A stretch of 64,000 nucleotides of DNA from Halomontanus rarus. Its GTDB lineage: Archaea; Halobacteriota; Halobacteria; Halobacteriales; Natrialbaceae. The notes below the pieces were generated by a model that worked only from the letters and a program-made list of their open reading frames with translations, was not told the DNA's origin and searched no databases. Within the stretch, counting starts at the first letter, position 1, and each line of letters begins with the position of its first letter. Positions 53,323-61,622 of this stretch are shown piece by piece. The DNA lies in NCBI RefSeq assembly GCF_017357405.1, contig NZ_CP071597.1:3844001-3908000 (forward strand), written 5' to 3'. A program made the translations under genes and the position numbers.

Positions 53323-54243
53323 ATGGACGGAGACAGGGAGACGGTTCGTATCCGACAACTCGACGCGTTCACGACGGAGCCGATGGCCGGCAACCCCGCC
53401 GGGATCGTTCCCGACGCGGAGGGCCTCGCGGACGACCAGCTGCAGGCGATCGCCCGCGAGATGGCCGTCAGCGAGACGGCCTTCCTCCTCGCGGACGACG
53501 GCGACGCCGATCGACGGATCCGATACTTCACCCCCACCCAGGAGATCGATCTCTGCGGGCACGCGACGATCGCCGTGTTCGCATACCTGTTCGAGGACGG
53601 CGCGATCGAGGCCGGTACGACATCGCTCGAGACGAACGTCGGCACCCTCGAGATCACCGTCGAAGACGACGGCACGGTCTGGATGACCCAGGACGCGCCC
53701 CGGATTCGAGAGGTCGATTTGAGCTACGACCGACTCGCAGACGCGCTCGGCGTCGACGCGGCGGCGCTGGAAGGCGCCAGCGCCGACCTGCCGCTCGCGG
53801 TTTCGTCGACGGGCGCCCCCGCACTGATGGCGCCGATCACCTACCTCTCTGACGTCGGGGCCGCCGATCCCGACCCCTCGGCCGTCGAAGCGATCACGGA
53901 CGACCTCGAGGCGATCGGGATCTACCTCTTCACCTTCGACGCCCTCGACGGCGACTCGACGCTCCACGGTCGGTTCTTCGCGCCGGGTGCGGGCGTCCCG
54001 GAGGACCCCGTCACCGGGACCGCGAGCGGTGCGGTCGCGGCCTATCTCGACCGGTTCGGCGCCTTCGACGAGTTTCCCGAGGAGGTGCGACTCGAGCAGG
54101 GTCACTACGTCGACCGACCGGGAATCGTTCGCGTGCGTCTCGAGGACGGACGTGGGGTCCGCGTCGGCGGTCGTGCCCTCACCACGCTCGAGGGATCGAT
54201 GGTCGTCCCGGAGACGAGCGAGGACGAAATTTTGGAGGCTTGA
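53323..54243 (+). CDS. PhzF-family isomerase/epimerase
   Basis: This 306-residue two-domain protein of the phenazine/diaminopimelate epimerase fold has QLDAFTTEPMAGNPAGIVPD at the start and the active-site Glu in MAVSETAFLL. The second half carries FDALDGDSTLHGRFFAPGAG and DPVTGTASGAVAAYL. The reaction in haloarchaea is unknown; relatives isomerise small acids. It lies 111 bases after thiC and 118 bases before ppsA. Confidence 0.9.
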   Translation: MDGDRETVRIRQLDAFTTEPMAGNPAGIVPDAEGLADDQLQAIAREMAVSETAFLLADDGDADRRIRYFTPTQEIDLCGHATIAVFAYLFEDGAIEAGTTSLETNVGTLEITVEDDGTVWMTQDAPRIREVDLSYDRLADALGVDAAALEGASADLPLAVSSTGAPALMAPITYLSDVGAADPDPSAVEAITDDLEAIGIYLFTFDALDGDSTLHGRFFAPGAGVPEDPVTGTASGAVAAYLDRFGAFDEFPEEVRLEQGHYVDRPGIVRVRLEDGRGVRVGGRALTTLEGSMVVPETSEDEILEA

Positions 54244-54361
54244 GAGACGCTCGCACGGATTTGACGCCCGCCGGCTGGAAACGTTCACTCACTCCGGAGT
54301 TGTTAATTGTCAGATTTATTCACAAACTTCATTACCCAGACCGTGGTCACCACCGATACAG

Positions 54362-56770
54362 ATGGCAGTACTCTGGCTGGACGAGATCGACGCCACCGAT
54401 CTCGAGGCCGTCGGCGGTAAAGGCGCATCTCTGGGCGAATTGACGGGTGCTGGACTCCCCGTGCCGTCCGGATTCGTCGTCACTGCAGATACCTATCGCT
54501 CGTTCATCGAAGGGGCCGGCATCGACGAGGAGCTGTTCGAGGCCGTCGACGTCGACGTCGACGACTCGAGCGCGCTCGCGACGGCGGCCGATCGGGCACA
54601 GGAACTCATCCTCGAGACGCCGTTTCCCGAGGACCTGCGGGCGGAGATTCTCGGTTCGTACCGACAGATGGGCGAGGAGGAGCGGGAGGCGTTCGTCGCC
54701 GTCCGATCCTCGGCGACGGCCGAGGACCTGCCCGACGCCTCCTTCGCCGGTCAGCAGGAGACGTTCCTGAACGTGACGGGGGACGACCTCCTCGAGCGCG
54801 TCCGGGAGTGTTGGGCCTCGCTGTTCACCCAGCGGGCGATCTACTACCGTCAGGAGCAAGGCTTCGATCACGAACTGGTGAACATCGCGGTCGTCGTCCA
54901 GCGGATGGTCGACGCCGAGAAGTCGGGCGTCATGTTCACGAGCCACCCCTCCACCGGCGATCCGACGATGATCGTCGAGGCCGCGTGGGGACTCGGCGAA
55001 GCCGTGGTCTCGGGCGCGGTCTCGCCGGACAATTACGTGATCGACCGCGAGGATCGCTCGGTGAAGGTCACCGTCGCCGACAAGAAACTGATGCACGTCA
55101 AAGGCGAGACCGGCGAGACGGTCGAACGCGAGGTCTCCGAGGAAAAACGCACCGAACGCGTGCTCTCCGACGCCGAACTCGAACGGTTGATCGAACTCGG
55201 CGAACGGGTCGAAGACCACTACGAGACGCCCCAGGACGTCGAGTGGGCGATGGCCGACGGCAAGGACTTCATGCTCCAGTCGCGGCCGATCACGACGATC
55301 AGCGACGAGTCCGACGAGGCGCTCGAATCCGTCGAGTCGGACGTGACCGAGCGAGTCTGTGGTGACGGGTTACAGAGTCAGAGTCAAAGTCAAAGTCAGA
55401 GCCAGAGCCAGAGCCAGAGCGTCACCGACGGAAGTGGCAGCGTTCAGACGACCGGCGGCGGACAGACGGAACCGCGGTCGGCGACGGGAAGCGACGCCGG
55501 CGACCGACTCGTCGACGGTCTCGGCTCGAGTCCGGGAACGGCGACGGGTGCCGCCCGGATCGTCACGAAACTCGACGAACTAGACAAGGTCGGCGAGGGC
55601 GACATCATCGTCACCGAGATGACGATGCCGGACATGGTCCCCGCGATGAAACGCGCCTCGGGAATCGTGACCGACGAGGGCGGAATGACCAGCCACGCCG
55701 CGATCGTCTCCCGGGAACTCGGCGTCCCCGCCGTCGTCGGCACGACGAACGCGACGAGCGTCTTAGAGGACGGGCAGGTCGTCACGATCGACGGCGATCG
55801 GGGTTCGATCGTCGAGGGCGACGACGGCGCGGCCGACGAGCGCGAACCCGTCGAGGAGGTCCGTCCGCAGTCGCCGGTTAAGCCGATGACCGCGACCGAG
55901 GTCAAGGTGAACGTCTCCATCCCCGAAGCCGCACAGCGGGCGGCCGCGACCGGCGCCGACGGCGTCGGTCTCCTGCGGATCGAGCACATGATCCTCTCGC
56001 TGAACAAGACGCCGGAAGCGTTCATCGAGGAGGAGGGGGTCGACGCGTACGTCTCCGAACTCGTCGAGGGGATCCGAACCGTCGCCGACGAGTTCTACCC
56101 CCGTCCCGTTCGCGTGCGAACGCTCGACGCGCCGACGGACGAGTTCCGCCAGCTCGAGGGCGGTGCGGACGAACCGGAGGAACACAACCCGATGCTGGGC
56201 TACCGCGGAATCCGGCGCAGCCTCGACAAGCCCGACGTGTTCGCCCACGAACTCGCGGCGTTTCGCCGGCTGTACGACATGGGCTACGACAACGTCGAGA
56301 TCATGTTCCCGCTCGTGACCGACGCCGAGGACGTCCACCGGGCGAAGCGCCACCTCCGGGAGGCGGGGATCGACCCCGACAAACGGACGTGGGGCGTGAT
56401 GGTCGAGACGCCGGCGTCGGCGCTCGGGATCGAGGAGTTGGCCCGTTCGGGGATCGACTTCGCCTCCTTCGGCACGAACGACCTCACCCAGTACACGCTC
56501 GCCGTCGACCGGAACAACGAGCACGTCGCCGACCGCTTCGACGAACTCCACCCCGCGGTCCTCCGATTGATCGGCGACGTGATCGAGACCTGCCGGGAAC
56601 ACGGGGTCGACACCAGCATCTGCGGGCAGGCGGGCTCCAAGCCCGAGATGGTCCAGTTCCTCGTCGACGAAGGCGTGAGCTCGATCTCCGCGAACATCGA
56701 CGCCGTCCGCGACGTCCAACACGAGGTCAAGCGGGTCGAACAGAAGCTGTTGCTCGACTCGGTTCGCTAG
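54362..56770 (+). CDS. ppsA: Phosphoenolpyruvate synthase
   Basis: The 802-residue PpsA makes PEP from pyruvate and ATP, the entry to gluconeogenesis. The ATP-grasp domain starts VGGKGASLGELTGAGLPVPS. The phospho-carrier domain has GGMTSHAAIVSRELGVPAVV with His445. The C-terminal PEP domain has SICGQAGSKPEM with Cys754. The linker between the first two contains a (Gln-Ser)8 run at residues 338-353, absent from usual PpsA. The ATG at 54362 follows the AT-rich leader; upstream codons overlap phzF in another frame and are not used. Confidence 0.96.
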   Translation: MAVLWLDEIDATDLEAVGGKGASLGELTGAGLPVPSGFVVTADTYRSFIEGAGIDEELFEAVDVDVDDSSALATAADRAQELILETPFPEDLRAEILGSYRQMGEEEREAFVAVRSSATAEDLPDASFAGQQETFLNVTGDDLLERVRECWASLFTQRAIYYRQEQGFDHELVNIAVVVQRMVDAEKSGVMFTSHPSTGDPTMIVEAAWGLGEAVVSGAVSPDNYVIDREDRSVKVTVADKKLMHVKGETGETVEREVSEEKRTERVLSDAELERLIELGERVEDHYETPQDVEWAMADGKDFMLQSRPITTISDESDEALESVESDVTERVCGDGLQSQSQSQSQSQSQSQSVTDGSGSVQTTGGGQTEPRSATGSDAGDRLVDGLGSSPGTATGAARIVTKLDELDKVGEGDIIVTEMTMPDMVPAMKRASGIVTDEGGMTSHAAIVSRELGVPAVVGTTNATSVLEDGQVVTIDGDRGSIVEGDDGAADEREPVEEVRPQSPVKPMTATEVKVNVSIPEAAQRAAATGADGVGLLRIEHMILSLNKTPEAFIEEEGVDAYVSELVEGIRTVADEFYPRPVRVRTLDAPTDEFRQLEGGADEPEEHNPMLGYRGIRRSLDKPDVFAHELAAFRRLYDMGYDNVEIMFPLVTDAEDVHRAKRHLREAGIDPDKRTWGVMVETPASALGIEELARSGIDFASFGTNDLTQYTLAVDRNNEHVADRFDELHPAVLRLIGDVIETCREHGVDTSICGQAGSKPEMVQFLVDEGVSSISANIDAVRDVQHEVKRVEQKLLLDSVR
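55373..55420 (+). repeat. 48-bp CAG/CAA-AGT/AGC repeat encoding (Gln-Ser)8 in ppsA
   Basis: Sixteen codons alternate Gln and Ser in the hinge before the swivelling phosphohistidine domain. The repeat unit is six bases, so slippage keeps the frame. Confidence 0.85.
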
Positions 56771-56927
56771 GGGTCCACAGCCGTCTCGATTTCGATTCTC
56801 TCTCCACGACGGGATCTGTAGTACCTCCTCCATCCAATTCGGATCCGCTCGAGTCGTCGGGTGAGAGAACAGTACAGCATCCGTATAAGTCAGTCAGATT
56901 GAATAGACATCGAAACGGACTACCGGT

Positions 56928-57416
56928 ATGGCCGGGCCGCACCGATCCAACTCGTCGCTGACGAACGACCTGCATCGGCTGATCGAGCGATACACGCCGA
57001 ACGGCGCCGGTGGTCGATTGCTGCTCGCGCTCGTCTCGGGTTCGGCCGCCGGATTTTTCCTCTGGATGACCCTCGTCTCCTTCTTCGTCGCATCGGGTCT
57101 CCTCTGGGTTCTCGGGACCCTTCTCTTCGGCACTATCACGTTCGGTACCGGTCTCCTCGCGGTCGTCGTTCTCTGGCCGGTCTACCTCGCCGCGATCGGG
57201 AACGTCGAGTCCGCGACGGACTATCCGGAGTCGACCGCGGACGCGCTGGCCGACGACGTCGACGAAACCGATCCGCTCGAGATTCTCAAGCGACGATACG
57301 CAGCCGGCGAACTCTCGGAAGCGGAGTTCGAACGCCACCTCGATCGGTTACTCGAGGCCGACACGCGGGACTCCAGAGGAGCCGACGAACGAGAGTTCGA
57401 GACCGCCCTCGAGTGA
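56928..57416 (+). CDS. SHOCT-domain membrane protein
   Basis: This 162-residue protein has two hydrophobic segments (about residues 30-60 and 60-90), then a C-terminal SHOCT motif DPLEILKRRYAAGELSEAEF near residue 112. SHOCT proteins are small, often membrane-linked, and of unclear role, probably mediating oligomerisation. A box-A-like CCGTATAAG lies about 45 bases upstream. Confidence 0.8.
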   Translation: MAGPHRSNSSLTNDLHRLIERYTPNGAGGRLLLALVSGSAAGFFLWMTLVSFFVASGLLWVLGTLLFGTITFGTGLLAVVVLWPVYLAAIGNVESATDYPESTADALADDVDETDPLEILKRRYAAGELSEAEFERHLDRLLEADTRDSRGADEREFETALE

Positions 57417-57580
57417 CGTGGCGTCGCGAGTCTGCGGGCGGTGATTCGACCGTGAGATCTGAGATCGTGACGGCGGGCCATCGAGTGGGACTGGGAATGG
57501 GAGTGGGAGTGGAAATGAGCGTGAGCGAACGACCACGCGACCTCAGTTTCTCACGGTTCTTCCTGCGAAAGAACACAACC

Positions 57581-57587
57581 ACTAAAC
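57581..57587 (+). promoter_or_regulatory. Box A of the mfnA-type gene
   Basis: ACTAAAC lies 24-30 bases before the ATG at 57611. Confidence 0.4.
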
Positions 57588-57610
57588 CGCTGAGCGCCCA
57601 TTGACGTGAT

Positions 57611-58696
57611 ATGCAGGCCGAGCCGCAGGCGTTCGACCGGGTCCTCTCCTCGATGTGTACGGAGCCCCACCCGGCGGCGCGCGAGGCGGCCGAACGCTTT
57701 CTCGCGACGAATCCGGGCGATCCCGCGACCTACCCGACCGTCGCCGACCTCGAGAAGGAGGCCGTCTCTCGGCTCGGCGACCTCGTCGGTCTCGAGGAAC
57801 CCACGGGCTACGTCGCCAGTGGCGGTACGGAGGCGAACATTCAGGCCGTCCGCATCGCCCGCGACCGCACGGGACGGGAGTCGGCGAACGTCGTCATGCC
57901 CGAGTCGGGCCACTTCAGTTTCCAGAAGGCCGCGGACGTGCTCGGCATCGAGTTGCGGATCGTTCCCGTCGACGACGAGTTACGAGCCGACCTCGAGGCC
58001 GTTCGCGAGTGCGTCGACGAGCACACTGCGCTGGTTGTCGGCGTCGCAGGGACGACCGAGTACGGGCGGGTCGATCCGATTCCGGAACTGGGAGCGATCG
58101 CCCGCGAGGTCGACGCGTTGCTCCACGTCGACGCCGCCTGGGGAGGATTCGTCCTTCCGTTTACCGACCGTGAATGGCACTTCGACCACGCCCCGGTGGA
58201 TACGATGACGGTCGATCCTCACAAGATGGGGCAGGCGGCGGTCCCCGCCGGCGGACTGCTCGTCCGCGAGGAGACGCTACTCGACACGCTTGCGATCGAC
58301 ACGCCCTACCTCGAGTCGACCTCGCAGGCGACGCTCACCGGGACGCGATCGGGTGCCGGTGTCGCGAGTGCAGTCGCCGCGCTCCGTGAGCTGTGGCCGG
58401 ACGGATACCGGGCGCAGTACGTCCGATCCCAGCGAAACGCCGAGTGGCTCGCCGACGCGTTCGCCCAGCGCGGGTACGACGTCGTCGATCCCGAACTGCC
58501 GCTGGTGGCCGTCTCGATCCCCGAGCGCCTGTTCTACGACTTGCGCGAGGAGGGCTGGCGGATCTCTCGGACGGGATCGGGCGAACTCCGGATCGTCTGT
58601 ATGCCCCACGTGACGCGAGCGATGCTCGAGTCGTTCGTCGCCGACGTCGACCGGCTCGCGAACCCCGCGAGTGCGGCGGTGGCGGGGACCGACTGA
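57611..58696 (+). CDS. mfnA: PLP-dependent tyrosine/aspartate decarboxylase (MfnA family)
   Basis: This 361-residue group II decarboxylase has the PLP lysine Lys205 in [17 protein letters not shown], and [20 protein letters not shown] near residue 60. In methanogens MfnA makes tyramine for methanofuran. Haloarchaeal homologues are annotated as tyrosine or aspartate decarboxylase, and the latter would give beta-alanine for CoA. The substrate cannot be read from sequence. It stands alone. Confidence 0.93.
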   Translation: MQAEPQAFDRVLSSMCTEPHPAAREAAERFLATNPGDPATYPTVADLEKEAVSRLGDLVGLEEPTGYVASGGTEANIQAVRIARDRTGRESANVVMPESGHFSFQKAADVLGIELRIVPVDDELRADLEAVRECVDEHTALVVGVAGTTEYGRVDPIPELGAIAREVDALLHVDAAWGGFVLPFTDREWHFDHAPVDTMTVDPHKMGQAAVPAGGLLVREETLLDTLAIDTPYLESTSQATLTGTRSGAGVASAVAALRELWPDGYRAQYVRSQRNAEWLADAFAQRGYDVVDPELPLVAVSIPERLFYDLREEGWRISRTGSGELRIVCMPHVTRAMLESFVADVDRLANPASAAVAGTD

Positions 58697-58711
58697 GCGT
58701 GAGCGCAAGTG

Positions 58712-58743
58712 TTGCGCATATGCGTTGCGTGTGCGTGTGCGTA
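58712..58743. repeat. Alternating purine-pyrimidine tract with CGCATATGCG palindrome
   Basis: A palindrome CGCATATGCG (58715-58724) continues into GTGTGCGTGTGCG. It lies just after the mfnA stop. Such tracts can adopt left-handed DNA or act at transcript ends. Confidence 0.4.
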
Positions 58744-58839
58744 GGTGGTTGTGATATGCAACCTCCGTAGTGACCGACGGGCAAACCGACTCGTTTTTGC
58801 AACCCGATTTCGAGGAGGGCAGTAGAGAGGAGAGACACA

Positions 58840-59178
58840 ATGGCGATGGACACGCTCGACTACGCGACGGTCGTCGGATTCGCCGCCCTCGCGGTCGCGA
58901 CCAGATTCCTCGAGGGGATACTGGTCGCAGCAGCGCTGGGTGGATTCGTCCTCTCGCTGTCGGTGTGGCGACTGCACGCCGGACGGGCCTGGGAGGCGCT
59001 CGGGTGGCTGTCGCTGGTCGGAACCGCGGTCGTCCTCGCGCTCGGGCCGGCGGGCCGGCCCGCGCTCTTCGTCGTATTCCTCGGATCGATGTTGCTGGGC
59101 GTCGGATTGCTATTCGGCGGTCGCACGGATCTCCTGCCGGATATCTGGACGCTCGAGGAGGAGTCCGTCGCCGACTGA
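58840..59178 (+). CDS. Small membrane protein
   Basis: This 112-residue protein has three or four hydrophobic segments between residues 5 and 95 (VVGFAALAVATRFLEGILVA, VVLALGPAGRPALFVVFLGS). No family was recognised. A second ATG two codons in is equally possible. It lies between mfnA and a converging kinase gene. Confidence 0.6.
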   Translation: MAMDTLDYATVVGFAALAVATRFLEGILVAAALGGFVLSLSVWRLHAGRAWEALGWLSLVGTAVVLALGPAGRPALFVVFLGSMLLGVGLLFGGRTDLLPDIWTLEEESVAD

Positions 59179-59309
59179 GGTGAGTCTGTTGCCGGCCTGT
59201 TCTTCGAATGTCAAGCTGTAGCCGCGTCCTGTCGTCTCGCGGAACTCGGCGGCGGTCCCCCGTGTTCGGTGGGAGACGGCCTCGAGTGAGCCGAGCGTCC
59301 GGTGACCGA

Positions 59310-61172
59310 TCAGGTCGGATCGTAAAAGTCGACGCCGACGAACTCGAATCGCGCACCGCCGATTCGCCCGTCGGTGAGTCGAACGTCCCACCCGTGAGCC
59401 TCGGCGATCACCTCAATGATGGGGATCCCGAAGCCGGTTCCCTCAGTCGAAGTGGTGTATCCCGACTCGAACACCCGCTCGCGTTCGTCCGCTGGAATCC
59501 CCGGTCCGTCGTCTTCGACGTAGAACCCGGACCAGTCTTCGAGCGGCCCGACTCTGATCGTGACGTCCGACCCAGCGTGGAGGGCCGCGTTCCGAAAGAG
59601 ATTCTCGAACAGTTGGTGCAGTCGGTCCTCGTCGCCGACGACGTAGAACTCCTGATCGAGTTCGAGAGCACCAGTTCCGGCCGCAACGTGGCGCCAGCAC
59701 AGTCCCGTCACGGTCTCGACCGAAACGGGATCGGTTTCGGCGACCCACTGACCGTGTTTGACTAGCGATAACAGGCTCTCGAGGAGGTCGTGCGTTCGGT
59801 CGAGCGAGTGCTGGGCGTCGCTCAGGTGAACGCTCTCGATGCCACACTCGTCCTCTAGGAGCTGGAGTTTTCCGGACGCGAGGTTCAACGGGTTTCTGAT
59901 GTCGTGGGAGATCACGCTGGCGACGGTCCGGAGCCGGTCGTTCTGGCGCTCGAGTTGGCGCTGGTGGCGTTTTCGCTCGGTGATGTCGCGAGTGATCCCG
60001 ATCAGGCCCTTGATCTCCCCGTCGTCGTTTCGCCACGGGACCTTCGAAGAGAGGAAGTATCGGTGCGTCTCCGGATTCCCCTCGACGACGTTGATCATCG
60101 GTTCGCCCGTGTCGACGATCCGCAGGTCGCGTTCGTACGACTTGGTGCCGCGTTCCGCACCGTACACTTCGACGTCCGTCTTTCCGATCACTTCGTCGGG
60201 GTTCGGATACTCGTTACTGATGCGGACGTGTCGTGCGGCCTCGTCTTTGACGTAGAGGTGGACGGGAATCTGCTCGAACAACGCGTCGAGGAGATAACTG
60301 TCGTGTTCGTACGCCACTCGCTCGGTGACGTCTTCGCACGTGAGGACGAACGCGGTTCGATCGCTCGGCCCGTTCGGTCCGCCCGCGCGCTCGCGTCGGC
60401 TCGGTTCGACCGGCGTTACCGTTACGGAGAGGACCCGTTCGTCCGCACCGTCTTCGCCGGGTTCACGTTCTATCTCGAGGCGACGCTGCGCGTCGGGATC
60501 GAACGCGTCGGATCCGAGGCCGTCGAAGTGCTCCCGGAGGTCGGTCCCCCGTAGCGATTCGGAGTCGCGGTCGGTCAGGGAGGCGAACGCGTCGTTGGCG
60601 TACGTGACTCGACCGTCGTCGGTACAGGTGCAGACGCCGACGGCGACGTGGTCCGCGATTTCGTCGGTCGGACTCGAAGCCCCGTTTAGAGAGTCGGTCG
60701 GATTTCGGAACGGGGCCTCGTTTCCACTTCGGTTCCGTTCCCGTTCGGACAGTTCCCGACGAGCACGGGCCTGTTCGACCGCGTCGACGACGCGGTGGGC
60801 GAGCAGTTCGTACTGTTCCGCCGGTCGATTTTTCTCGAGGACGTCGGTCGCACCGCGCGAGAAGGCGTCGCTCACGTCCATCTCGGAGCGACAGCCGGTG
60901 AAGAACACGAACGGGAGCGTCGGGTACCGGTCGTGGACGGCGTCGAGAAGCTCGAGTCCGTTCAGTTCCGGCATCTGGTAGTCGGAAACGAGACAGTCCA
61001 CCGGCTCCGTCGAGAGCCGCTCGAGCGCCCGGACCGGGTCCGATTCGGTCGTGACCGAGAGCCGGTCGGTGGCCCGCTCGAGGAAGCGTGCGGACAACTC
61101 GAGGAGACCGGGGTCGTCGTCGACGTGTAACACCCGAATTCCCGGGTCGGAGCCGTCTCCGCGATGACTCAT
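59310..61172 (-). CDS. Hybrid sensor kinase: receiver, two PAS domains, histidine kinase
   Basis: This 620-residue soluble protein has a receiver domain in residues 10-130 with phospho-acceptor Asp64 (CLVSDYQMPELNG). A PAS domain at about 175-285 includes CTCTDDGRVTYANDAFASLT. A second PAS at about 290-405 includes HLYVKDEAARHVRISNEYPN and ends GITRDITERK. The HisKA is VISHDIRNPLNLASGKLQLL with His423. The HATPase has EDDGPGIP and GTGFGIPIIEVI. The order REC first, kinase last means the receiver probably gates the kinase. The start at 61172 was chosen because earlier codons lack family sequence. Confidence 0.9.
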   Translation of the reverse strand: MSHRGDGSDPGIRVLHVDDDPGLLELSARFLERATDRLSVTTESDPVRALERLSTEPVDCLVSDYQMPELNGLELLDAVHDRYPTLPFVFFTGCRSEMDVSDAFSRGATDVLEKNRPAEQYELLAHRVVDAVEQARARRELSERERNRSGNEAPFRNPTDSLNGASSPTDEIADHVAVGVCTCTDDGRVTYANDAFASLTDRDSESLRGTDLREHFDGLGSDAFDPDAQRRLEIEREPGEDGADERVLSVTVTPVEPSRRERAGGPNGPSDRTAFVLTCEDVTERVAYEHDSYLLDALFEQIPVHLYVKDEAARHVRISNEYPNPDEVIGKTDVEVYGAERGTKSYERDLRIVDTGEPMINVVEGNPETHRYFLSSKVPWRNDDGEIKGLIGITRDITERKRHQRQLERQNDRLRTVASVISHDIRNPLNLASGKLQLLEDECGIESVHLSDAQHSLDRTHDLLESLLSLVKHGQWVAETDPVSVETVTGLCWRHVAAGTGALELDQEFYVVGDEDRLHQLFENLFRNAALHAGSDVTIRVGPLEDWSGFYVEDDGPGIPADERERVFESGYTTSTEGTGFGIPIIEVIAEAHGWDVRLTDGRIGGARFEFVGVDFYDPT

Positions 61173-61622
61173 AATTCGTCTGGGGGAAACGGGCACATAG
61201 GCGTATTGGCCAGCGAACGGAGCAGTTTCGATCGATGACAGATGGAACGGCCGAGTCGGCGGGTATGGGATGAGTAAACGTGGCCCGGTCCGGAGATACA
61301 CTTTTGTACACGAAGTGAGTACCCGGAACCGTGACAACGGTCATCGCTGCTCTCGACGCTCGTTCTATGCGAATCCAGCGATAGTGCCGTCGACGGGAGG
61401 ACTCCCGCGGATACGCCGGTCATACGGCCCTGACGCGACGAGGAAACCCGGAGTAACAGTCGAATCCGATCGAACCCGACCGAACGGATCCGACGGGACC
61501 GAGTCGACTCGACTCGATGTCCCGAAACCGACACCGAACACACCCAGCGGTTCGCGACCGCGGTACCGGACGACCGACCGAAAACCGGCGGGTTTTACGC
61601 CCGCCACCGAGACACAACGATC
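61173..61622. other. Divergent intergenic region between sensor kinase and metG
   Basis: About 450 bases with no supported gene. Open frames here are short and proline/arginine-rich. A CGAATCCGATCGAACCCGAC-type imperfect tandem is seen around 61460-61525. The metG box A lies at its right end. Confidence 0.5.
61593..61599 (+). promoter_or_regulatory. Box A of metG
   Basis: TTTTACG lies 24-30 bases before the ATG at 61623. Confidence 0.5.
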
